From the NCBI GenBank assembly GCA_964502705.1, contig CAZCXZ010000055.1:1-21821 (forward strand): DNA of 21,821 bases, in the 5' to 3' direction. The position numbers and the translations under genes are program-made. Every line of letters begins with the position of its first letter. Position 1 is the stretch's first letter. The notes under the pieces were generated by a model, which was given only the letters and a program-made list of their open reading frames with translations, was not told the origin of the DNA and made no database searches. Below are positions 14,991-21,311 of the stretch, piece after piece. Source of the stretch: Berkiella sp964502705. GTDB taxonomy: Bacteria; Pseudomonadota; Gammaproteobacteria; Berkiellales; Berkiellaceae.

Positions 14991-15016
14991 ATTTGCAACT
15001 AATTATAGTTGCAAAT
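14991..15016. promoter_or_regulatory. Perfect 11-bp inverted repeat upstream of hicA (probable HicAB operator)
   Basis: ATTTGCAACTA and TAGTTGCAAAT form perfect arms around a 4-base spacer, ending 22 bases upstream of the chosen hicA start. Autorepression of hicAB promoters through palindromes is well known. That this one is the operator is inference from position and symmetry. Confidence 0.6.
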
Positions 15017-15155
15017 GAAATTGCGTGCAATAGCAACAAAGTAAGTGGAGATGCTTACCGTGGGTATGCATCATAGATTCCCGACTTCCATTTCAGTAGA
15101 CTCAGCAAGTTCTGTCGTAGGGATAGATGATGATACTTAACAAGGATATTAAACA
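15017..15155. other. Intergenic region, no gene recognised
   Basis: These 139 bases separate the hicAB operator-like palindrome from the first double-glycine peptide. A ribosome-binding site AAGGA (15142-15146) precedes the peptide ATG by 9 bases. TTCTGT and GATACT, 16 bases apart, are a poor candidate promoter. No RNA gene or strong hairpin was seen. Confidence 0.3.
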
Positions 15156-15365
15156 ATGAAATTATTAAATAGTGCTGAAGCTAATCTCATTGCCGGCGGC
15201 GATTTAGATGGCGTAAGTTGTGAGTGCTGGAAAGTTATTGGCTTGATGGGATTTTCGGCATTCTATGGTGATATCACCGAAGAGTATGCCTTAAAACAAG
15301 TTGATCTCTTTTGTACACAGGCTGAACAAGATCACGCTGAAGCATTAGCGAAATTTTATTATTAG
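15156..15365 (+). CDS. Double-glycine-leader small peptide (bacteriocin-like)
   Basis: This 69-aa peptide has a leader MKLLNSAEANLIAGG that fits the double-glycine type (M-K-x-L, a conserved E, a hydrophobic residue at -4, GG at -2/-1). Peptidase-containing ABC transporters cut after GG. The predicted mature peptide has 54 residues, is acidic, and contains three cysteines (two in CEC), so a disulfide or metal site is possible. The ribosome-binding site AAGGA is well placed. The leader closely parallels that of the peptide at 16122-16415, so the two probably share an exporter, but no C39-peptidase ABC transporter lies in the window. Its role (bacteriocin, signal or host-directed peptide) is unknown. 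Confidence 0.65.
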   Translation: MKLLNSAEANLIAGGDLDGVSCECWKVIGLMGFSAFYGDITEEYALKQVDLFCTQAEQDHAEALAKFYY

Positions 15366-15380
15366 CAGACTCCAAGCTAC

Positions 15381-15406
15381 CCTCTCTCTTTTATGTAAGA
15401 GAGAGG
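15381..15406. terminator. Hairpin between convergent peptide and acetyltransferase genes
   Basis: CCTCTCTCTT and AAGAGAGAGG pair perfectly over 10 bases around a 6-base loop, between the stop of the rightward peptide and the stop of the leftward acetyltransferase. No strong T-tract follows on either strand, so it may be a weak bidirectional terminator or only an mRNA-end stabilising hairpin. Confidence 0.5.
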
Positions 15407-15420
15407 AAGATCTTCATCTT

Positions 15421-16053
15421 CTAAGCAAATGTTTTCAGTGCACCAATGTCGCCTGCTGTAATCGCCTCCAAAGCGTTGGTAATTTTGTCAATCGGCCAAT
15501 TCCACCATGCCAGTGCTAATAATAATTCTATCGTTTCGTCGTCAAATCGCTTGCGGATCTCTTTTGCGGGGTTACCACCCACAATCGTATAAGGCTCGAC
15601 ATCTTTTGTCACCAGGGCATTTGTACCAATAATTGCCCCATCACCGATATGAATGCCTTGCATAATGGTTGCAGAATTTCCGATCCACACATCATTGCCA
15701 ATAAGGGTGTCGCCTTTGCTCACTACATTGATTGGTGCGCTCTCCCAGGATTTACCCATCACCTTGAAGGGATAAGTCGATATTCCATCCATTGCATGAT
15801 TCGCGCCATTCATAATGAAACGCACACCTGTCGCAATTTGGCAAAATTTACCAATAATGAGTTTATCGCCCATAAAGGGAAATAAGTAGAGTACGTTTTT
15901 TTCAAAATTATGAATATTTTCTGGATCATCATAATAGGTATAATCACCCACAATAATTTGTGGATTAGTAATAATGTTTTTGAGAAAACACGTTCTTGTT
16001 ACGCCTTCGATGGGATACAAAGTGTTGGGATCAGGATGTAGAGCATCAATCAT
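15421..16053 (-). CDS. Vat/CatB-type xenobiotic acetyltransferase
   Basis: This 210-aa left-handed beta-helix enzyme closely follows the xenobiotic acyltransferase family (streptogramin Vat and chloramphenicol CatB types). It shows YTYYDDPEN, FEKNVLYLFPFMGDKLIIGK, the catalytic histidine H86 in MNGANHAMDG, YPFKVMG, and the helix repeats IGNDVWIGN and IGDGAIIGTNALV. The length is typical (about 210). Family members acetylate a hydroxyl of an antibiotic with acetyl-CoA in the cytoplasm. Many chromosomal members of this family have other or unknown substrates, so resistance is not proven. It sits between two double-glycine peptides. A terminator separates it from the upstream peptide gene, so it probably has its own promoter or depends on read-through. 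Confidence 0.88.
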   Translation of the reverse strand: MIDALHPDPNTLYPIEGVTRTCFLKNIITNPQIIVGDYTYYDDPENIHNFEKNVLYLFPFMGDKLIIGKFCQIATGVRFIMNGANHAMDGISTYPFKVMGKSWESAPINVVSKGDTLIGNDVWIGNSATIMQGIHIGDGAIIGTNALVTKDVEPYTIVGGNPAKEIRKRFDDETIELLLALAWWNWPIDKITNALEAITAGDIGALKTFA

Positions 16054-16071
16054 TAAACGATTTCCTTATAT

Positions 16072-16095
16072 AAAAAACCCGCTATCAAGCGGGTT
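16072..16095 (-). terminator. Rho-independent terminator of the leftward peptide gene
   Basis: AACCCGC (16076-16082) pairs with GCGGGTT (16089-16095) around a 6-base loop, and the leftward transcript then reads a run of U at 16077-16072. It lies 27 bases beyond the peptide stop and 19 bases before the acetyltransferase start. Confidence 0.8.
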
Positions 16096-16121
16096 CTTCA
16101 TATTTTGATTTATAAAAGCTT

Positions 16122-16415
16122 TTAAGCAAATTCAGCGTTATAGGCCGCAACACCCAGTCCAACAACAAGACCTGCACCCCAAGACAAACCCAGACCAGCC
16201 ATAAACGTACTTGCAAAACTGGCAGTATAACTCGTCGCTGTGCCAATTGTGACTGTCATCACCTGATTGGTAGAGAATGCATAAATTCCACTTGCGCACC
16301 CACCTATTAAAGCAGAAAGAAAGGAATAATGTTCCATCGAATTCCACATTTCTTCATCTGTCGCTCGTCGTCCACCACTCACTTGGCTGATTTCAAAACT
16401 AGTTAGTAATTTCAT
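16122..16415 (-). CDS. Double-glycine-leader glycine-rich peptide (class II bacteriocin-like)
   Basis: From the ATG at 16415 this is a 97-aa peptide with leader MKLLTSFEISQVSGG, matching the leader of the peptide at 15156 (MKLL, then T/N, S, E, a hydrophobic residue, GG). An ATG nine bases earlier (16424) is also possible; AAGGG lies 3 bases before one start and 12 before the other, so it does not decide. The predicted mature part has about 82 residues. It begins RRATDEEMW, then alternates small and hydrophobic residues with repeated glycines (LIGGCASG, MAGLGLSWGAGLVVGLG), as in two-peptide class II bacteriocins that insert into membranes. No obvious immunity gene is adjacent unless the acetyltransferase or an unseen gene provides it. 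Confidence 0.68.
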   Translation of the reverse strand: MKLLTSFEISQVSGGRRATDEEMWNSMEHYSFLSALIGGCASGIYAFSTNQVMTVTIGTATSYTASFASTFMAGLGLSWGAGLVVGLGVAAYNAEFA

Positions 16416-16462
16416 AATAGACATTTACCCTTAAAAACCGCAACGATATTTATCAACATACC

Positions 16463-16493
16463 GGCTTTTAATGTATATACACATTAAAAAGCC
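16463..16493. repeat. Near-perfect inverted repeat sharing an arm with the ssb terminator
   Basis: TTTTAATGT (16466-16474) pairs with ACATTAAAA (16481-16489). With one bulged A the pairing extends outward to GGC and GCC. The right half also forms the left arm of the terminator at 16486-16513, so the two hairpins exclude each other. It lies upstream of the leftward bacteriocin-like gene, where an operator or attenuator is possible. Confidence 0.5.
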
Positions 16494-16513
16494 TCTTATG
16501 TCAGAGGCTTTTT
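16486..16513. terminator. Bidirectional rho-independent terminator downstream of ssb
   Basis: AAAAAGCCTCT (16486-16496) pairs with AGAGGCTTTTT (16503-16513) around a 6-base loop, with T-runs on both strands. It lies 29 bases beyond the ssb stop and should end the MFS-ssb transcript. Confidence 0.85.
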
Positions 16514-16542
16514 TAATACATTTACTATTTTAAAGATATCAT

Positions 16543-16989
16543 TTAAAACGGGATATCATCATCAAAATCTTGGCTCATGGGTGCTGGCGCTTCTGCGTGT
16601 GCAGGCGCTTGGCTTCTGCTTTGGCTAGGTGCACGAGGGGCATCAGAGCCGCCTTTGCCATCCAGCATTTGCATTTCAGCCGCAACGATTTCGGTGGTGT
16701 AGCGTTCTACGCCAGCTTGATCTTGCCATTTACGGGTGCGCAAGCTGCCTTCAACATACACTTTGCTACCTTTACGTAAATATTCGCCAGCAATTTCCGC
16801 TAAGCGATTGAAAAACACCACACGGTGCCATTCGGTTCTGTCTTGCTGTTCGCCAGTTTGTTTGTCTTTCCAGCTTTCACTGGTTGCAATGGTAACGTTG
16901 GTAACCGCACCGCCACTTGGCATGTAACGCACTTCAGGATCAGCACCTAAATTGCCCACGATGATAACTTTGTTAATACCTCTAGCCAT
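16543..16989 (-). CDS. ssb: Single-stranded DNA-binding protein SSB
   Basis: This 148-aa protein begins ARGINKVIIVGNLGADPE, the typical start of bacterial SSB. It carries the OB fold to about residue 110 (including W54 in TEWHRVVFFNRLAEIA and GSKVYVEGSLRTRKW), a glutamine-, serine- and alanine-rich linker, and the acidic tip DDDIPF that recruits repair and replication proteins. It binds single-stranded DNA as a tetramer in replication, recombination and repair. Its ATG overlaps the end of the transporter gene by 8 bases, so the two are coupled. The linker is shorter than in E. coli (178 aa). Confidence 0.98.
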   Translation of the reverse strand: MARGINKVIIVGNLGADPEVRYMPSGGAVTNVTIATSESWKDKQTGEQQDRTEWHRVVFFNRLAEIAGEYLRKGSKVYVEGSLRTRKWQDQAGVERYTTEIVAAEMQMLDGKGGSDAPRAPSQSRSQAPAHAEAPAPMSQDFDDDIPF

Positions 16990-18178
16990 TTTTCACCCCC
17001 AGATGATTAAATTTAAATTGTCTTATTGCGAACCAACCAATCCCTGTTAATAACAGGCAACTGATGCTAATTCCTTGTGTACCAAATTGTTGCATGATGG
17101 TGCCACCCATGGCGCCCCCACAGAACATGCCTAAAAATTGTGCGCATGAATACATTCCTAATGCTGAACCTTTACTTTCTTTAGGTGCCATTTTTGACAC
17201 TAAGGAAGGTAAACACGCTTCTAAAAAATTAAACGCCACAAAAAAGAGTACCACTGCGATCGTAAACACCGTCACATTGTGGGTGTTCATAAAGGCAACA
17301 ATGGTCGCCCCCAACCCTAACACGGCCACATGTAATAGTTTCTTTTGCCAATCACCTTTATCTGCAAACCGTAACAGTGGTGTTACTAACAACAAAGAAG
17401 CTGCTAAAACCGGCAAATAAAAACGCCATACCGCGCCAGACGTAAAGCCTGTAATGGTTTCAATTTTACCTGGCAACACCAAAAAGCTGGCAATCAATAC
17501 CGCATGTAACATAAAAATACTGACATGCAAAGCCCATAAGGGGCCTTGTCGTAAAATTAATCGAAGTTGTTGTTTAAATGACAACAGGCTTGGCGTTGTC
17601 CGCTGTGGCTTTAATAAAAACAACAACGCAATGCCACCTAACGCTAAAAATGCGGTTAACGTAAAAATACCTTTTAGCCCAATGTAAGAATCGAAAATGG
17701 GGCCTAATAAAATCGCTAACGTAAAGGTTAGGCCAATCGTAATACCAATCAGCGCCATTGCACGAGTTCTGACTTCATCACGCGTGACATCTGATACTAA
17801 TGCCAAAATGGGTGAGCCTATGGCGCCAGCGCCTTGTACGGCTCTCCCCAAAATTAAGCCACCTATGGAACTTGAAAATCCAGCGATGATACTGCCAATG
17901 GCAAAAACGGATAGTCCGCCAATGATCACGGGTCTGCGACCGAAATAGTCAGACAACATTCCATATGGCAATTGTAATACAGCTTGAGAAAAGCCATAAA
18001 TACCCGCTGCCATGCCAATTAAGGCCGGTGTTGCGCCCGGTATTTTTTGTGCATAGAGCGCTAACACGGGCAAAACCATGAATAAGCCTAACATACGCAA
18101 TGCAAAGACTAGGGCAAGGATCAGCGTACTCTTGAGCTCCGTTAAGGTCATGCGGATCACGTGTGATGACTTCCTCAT
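16982..18178 (-). CDS. Major facilitator superfamily transporter, YajR-like, without C-terminal YAM domain
   Basis: This protein of up to 398 aa has about 12 membrane helices and the MFS motif A between helices 2 and 3 (GMLSDYFGRRPVIIGG). The N-terminal half resembles E. coli YajR (LRMLGLFMVLPVLALYA, GIYGFSQAVLQLPYGMLSD, ILGRAVQGAGAI), as does FFVAFNFLEACLPSLVSK later. It ends after helix 12, so the cytoplasmic ferredoxin-like YAM domain of YajR (454 aa) is absent. The substrate is unknown; drug/proton antiport is the usual guess. The ATG at 18151 (starting MTLTELKS) is an alternative start; neither start has a strong ribosome-binding site. It stands divergent from uvrA and overlaps ssb by 8 bp. 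Confidence 0.88.
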   Translation of the reverse strand: MRKSSHVIRMTLTELKSTLILALVFALRMLGLFMVLPVLALYAQKIPGATPALIGMAAGIYGFSQAVLQLPYGMLSDYFGRRPVIIGGLSVFAIGSIIAGFSSSIGGLILGRAVQGAGAIGSPILALVSDVTRDEVRTRAMALIGITIGLTFTLAILLGPIFDSYIGLKGIFTLTAFLALGGIALLFLLKPQRTTPSLLSFKQQLRLILRQGPLWALHVSIFMLHAVLIASFLVLPGKIETITGFTSGAVWRFYLPVLAASLLLVTPLLRFADKGDWQKKLLHVAVLGLGATIVAFMNTHNVTVFTIAVVLFFVAFNFLEACLPSLVSKMAPKESKGSALGMYSCAQFLGMFCGGAMGGTIMQQFGTQGISISCLLLTGIGWFAIRQFKFNHLGVKNG

Positions 18179-18238
18179 TTAGTGACAACATCTAAGGCGA
18201 ACGGTATATTAGCAAGTTTGCCCGAAGCCTGGAAATGT

Positions 18239-21091
18239 ATGGATAAAATCATTGTAAGAGGTGCACGCACACATAACCTCAAAGCCATCAATTTGGAACT
18301 CCCACGCGATAAGTTAATCGTCATCACAGGCCTCTCAGGGTCTGGGAAATCCTCATTAGCCTTTGATACCTTGTATGCAGAAGGCCAGCGCCGCTACGTT
18401 GAGTCCCTTTCCTCATACGCCAGGCAATTTCTGTCTGTTATGGAAAAGCCGGATGTAGACCATATAGAAGGCTTATCGCCGGCTATCTCGATTGAGCAAA
18501 AAACCACTTCACACAATCCACGCTCCACGGTAGGCACTGTAACAGAGCTATACGACTATCTAAGGCTGTTGTTTGCTCGTGCCGGTCAACCACGCTGCCC
18601 CGATCATGGTAATCCACTAGAAGCACAAACGATTAGCCAAATGGTCGATCAGGTAATGGAAAAACCTGTCGATACTAAAGCCCTTTTATTAGCACCTGTG
18701 ATTCGCGATCGTAAAGGCGAGCATGTGCAAGTATTCGAACAATTACGAAGCAATGGCTTTGTACGTGTGCGCGTCGATGGCAAATTGTACGACTTACAAG
18801 AAGTGCCCAAACTCGATTTGCGCAAAAAGCATACCATTGAAGTGGTGGTCGACCGAATTAAGGTACGTCCTGATTTACGTCTTCGTTTAGCCGATTCGTT
18901 TGAAACTGCCCTTAAATTAAGCGATGGCTTAGTCAAAGTGCTCTGGCTCGATACGGATGAAGAAGTGATCTTCTCAGCAAAATATGCGTGCCCAATCTGC
19001 GGTTATAATTTAACTGAACTTGAACCCCGCATCTTCTCTTTTAATAACCCCGCGGGTGCTTGCCCTTCTTGTGATGGTCTTGGCAGTAAACAGTTTTTCG
19101 ATCCGAAACGCGTTGTGCATATGCCAGATGTCAGCCTTGCCAGCGGCGCAGTACGCGGTTGGGATAGACGCAATCAATATTACTTTAGTTTATTGAAGTC
19201 GTTAGCCAAACATTATGATTTCGATTTAGATACACCTTATAAAGAACTACCTAAAGCGATTCAAAACGTCGTGCTATATGGCAGTGGCGATGATGAAATC
19301 TCCTTTTCTTACACCAACGAGCGCGGTGAAACAAGGCGCAAACGCCATACCTTTGAAGGGGTGATCACCAATTTAGAACGCCGTTATCATGATACTGACT
19401 CTGAATTTATTCGTGAAGAATTAGCGCGCTATATTGCTGAGCAAGCTTGCCCGGATTGTGAAGGCTCGCGCTTACGTCGCGAGGCACGCCATGTTTACAT
19501 TGGTGAAAAATCTATCGCGACTGTCACCTCGATGGCGATTGGTGAATGCTTACATTTTTTCAAAACGTTAAAGCTTACCGGGCGACGTAAAGAAATCGCC
19601 GATAAAATTCTAAAAGAAATCTCAGAGCGCTTACGGTTCTTAGTGGATGTTGGTTTAGATTATCTCACCTTGAATCGCACTGCTGAAACGCTATCAGGCG
19701 GTGAAGCACAACGTATTCGTTTGGCCAGTCAAATTGGCGCTGGCTTAGTTGGGGTGATGTATATTCTTGACGAGCCATCCATTGGTTTGCACCAACGAGA
19801 TAACGCACGCCTACTCACCACGCTCAAGCATTTACGCGATATTGGTAATACCGTGATTGTGGTTGAACACGACGAAGAAGCAATCTTAACTGCCGATTAT
19901 GTGGTGGATATCGGTCCTGGTGCCGGTGTACATGGTGGTGAAATTGTTGCCGAAGGAACACCTGCTCAAGTTAAAAAGGCAAAGAACTCTTTAACCGGTG
20001 ATTATCTGTCGGGTAAAAAATCGATCGCCGTTCCTAAAGTTCGAAAAAAGATGGATCCCGAAAGAACGATTACCATTACGGGGGCTAAAGGCAATAACCT
20101 CAAAGATCTGACCGTAGAATTCCCCATCGGCTTAATGACCTGTGTCACCGGTGTCTCAGGCTCCGGTAAATCAACACTCGTAAATGATACGTTGTATCCA
20201 ATTGCAGCACACGTGTTAAATCATGCGGGCCTTTCTCATCATGCGCCTTATGACAAAATCTCCGGGCTTGAGCATCTAGATAAAGTCGTCGGTATCGATC
20301 AAAGCCCGATTGGACGTACACCGCGCTCAAATGCCGCGACCTATACTGGGTTGTTTACCCATATTCGTGATTTATTTGCCGGTACGAATGAAGCGCGCTC
20401 ACGCGGTTATTCGGTGGGCCGCTTTAGTTTTAACGTGAAAGGTGGGCGCTGCGAGTCTTGTGAAGGCGATGGTTTAATTAAAGTTGAAATGCACTTCCTA
20501 GCTGACGTGTATGTGATGTGCGATGTTTGCAAAGGCAAACGTTATAACGATGAAACTTTGCAGATCCTCTACAAAGGCAAAAACATTCATGAAGTGTTAG
20601 AAATGACTGTTGAAGATGGTCATGAATTTTTTAGCGCAATCCCTGCCATTAAACGTAAACTCAAAACATTAATGGATGTCGGGCTTGCCTATTTAAAACT
20701 CGGACAAAGTGCTACGACGTTGTCAGGCGGTGAAGCACAGCGTATTAAATTATCGAAAGAATTATCACGACGCGATACGGGTAATACACTCTATATTCTT
20801 GATGAGCCCACCACCGGCTTACACTTTCATGACGTGAAGCAATTAATGGATGTATTAACGCACTTGCAAGATAGTGGTAATACGATTGTGATCATCGAAC
20901 ACAACCTTGATGTCATCAAAATGGCCGATTGGTTAATTGATTTAGGCCCAAGTGGCGGTGATAAAGGCGGCAACATTGTTGCGGTTGGCACACCTGAGAA
21001 AATTGCGAGCACCAAAGGATCCTTTACCGGTGAATTTTTAGCGCCAATGCTGAATATCACTAAAACAAAATCTACTACAAAATCGAAATAG
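18239..21091 (+). CDS. uvrA: UvrABC excinuclease subunit A
   Basis: I choose the ATG at 18239, giving 950 aa and the canonical start MDKIIVRGARTHNLK; a GTG at 18182 in the same frame would add 19 unconserved residues. UvrA is the damage-sensing ATPase of nucleotide excision repair and acts as a dimer with UvrB. Two ABC modules are intact: Walker A GLSGSGKS (31-38) and GVSGSGKST (from 638), two LSGGEAQR signatures, and DEPSIGLH and DEPTTGLH Walker B regions. Zinc modules begin at C251 (CPICG, later CPSC) and C738 (CESCEGDG, later CDVC), with a further CPDC pair between. Length and layout match E. coli (940 aa). No LexA box (CTGT-N8-ACAG) was found in the short upstream gap, unlike E. coli. Confidence 0.98.
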   Translation: MDKIIVRGARTHNLKAINLELPRDKLIVITGLSGSGKSSLAFDTLYAEGQRRYVESLSSYARQFLSVMEKPDVDHIEGLSPAISIEQKTTSHNPRSTVGTVTELYDYLRLLFARAGQPRCPDHGNPLEAQTISQMVDQVMEKPVDTKALLLAPVIRDRKGEHVQVFEQLRSNGFVRVRVDGKLYDLQEVPKLDLRKKHTIEVVVDRIKVRPDLRLRLADSFETALKLSDGLVKVLWLDTDEEVIFSAKYACPICGYNLTELEPRIFSFNNPAGACPSCDGLGSKQFFDPKRVVHMPDVSLASGAVRGWDRRNQYYFSLLKSLAKHYDFDLDTPYKELPKAIQNVVLYGSGDDEISFSYTNERGETRRKRHTFEGVITNLERRYHDTDSEFIREELARYIAEQACPDCEGSRLRREARHVYIGEKSIATVTSMAIGECLHFFKTLKLTGRRKEIADKILKEISERLRFLVDVGLDYLTLNRTAETLSGGEAQRIRLASQIGAGLVGVMYILDEPSIGLHQRDNARLLTTLKHLRDIGNTVIVVEHDEEAILTADYVVDIGPGAGVHGGEIVAEGTPAQVKKAKNSLTGDYLSGKKSIAVPKVRKKMDPERTITITGAKGNNLKDLTVEFPIGLMTCVTGVSGSGKSTLVNDTLYPIAAHVLNHAGLSHHAPYDKISGLEHLDKVVGIDQSPIGRTPRSNAATYTGLFTHIRDLFAGTNEARSRGYSVGRFSFNVKGGRCESCEGDGLIKVEMHFLADVYVMCDVCKGKRYNDETLQILYKGKNIHEVLEMTVEDGHEFFSAIPAIKRKLKTLMDVGLAYLKLGQSATTLSGGEAQRIKLSKELSRRDTGNTLYILDEPTTGLHFHDVKQLMDVLTHLQDSGNTIVIIEHNLDVIKMADWLIDLGPSGGDKGGNIVAVGTPEKIASTKGSFTGEFLAPMLNITKTKSTTKSK

Positions 21092-21112
21092 TTAATTATT
21101 TAAGGAAGTATC

Positions 21113-21298
21113 ATGGGAAAACCAAAAGAAGACGATGTGCCTAAAGAAGTTGAGGCTGCAGAAGTAAAAAGTAAATCCATCACTTATTCGCGAAATGCTT
21201 TACTCGCTCTGCAAGCATCTCCGCTTTCAAAAGTAAGACCTACAGAAATGGCGATGATTCCTGGGGTTACAATGCCAAGTTTGCGTGCCAAACTTTAA
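21113..21298 (+). CDS. 61-aa protein with eIF4E-binding-like motif (Y-x4-L-hydrophobic)
   Basis: No bacterial family is recognised. A strong ribosome-binding site (AGGAAG, 21103-21108) four bases before the ATG argues that it is a true gene. The first 22 residues are charged and probably disordered. Residues 25-45 read YSRNALLALQASPLSK then VRPTE. This contains Y25-x4-L30-L31, the canonical eIF4E-binding motif, followed by P-x-S-K-x-R-P as in the animal protein 4E-T (YTKEELLDIKELPHSKQRP, from memory). A C-terminal stretch MIPGVTMPSL remains unexplained. It lies 21 bp after uvrA and 13 bp before a eukaryotic-like kinase. A secreted effector that binds host eIF4E is an attractive inference; chance resemblance in so short a motif is possible. 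Confidence 0.6.
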   Translation: MGKPKEDDVPKEVEAAEVKSKSITYSRNALLALQASPLSKVRPTEMAMIPGVTMPSLRAKL

Positions 21299-21311
21299 TA
21301 CAACGACGATA

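Noticed and set aside
17064..17948. Three rightward open frames of 77-118 codons
   Set aside because: They lie wholly antisense to the MFS transporter, have low-complexity composition (Asn, Lys, Pro rich) and show no family motifs.
18182..18238. GTG start adding 19 residues to UvrA
   Set aside because: UvrA proteins canonically begin at MDKIIVRGARTHNLK, which is the ATG at 18239.
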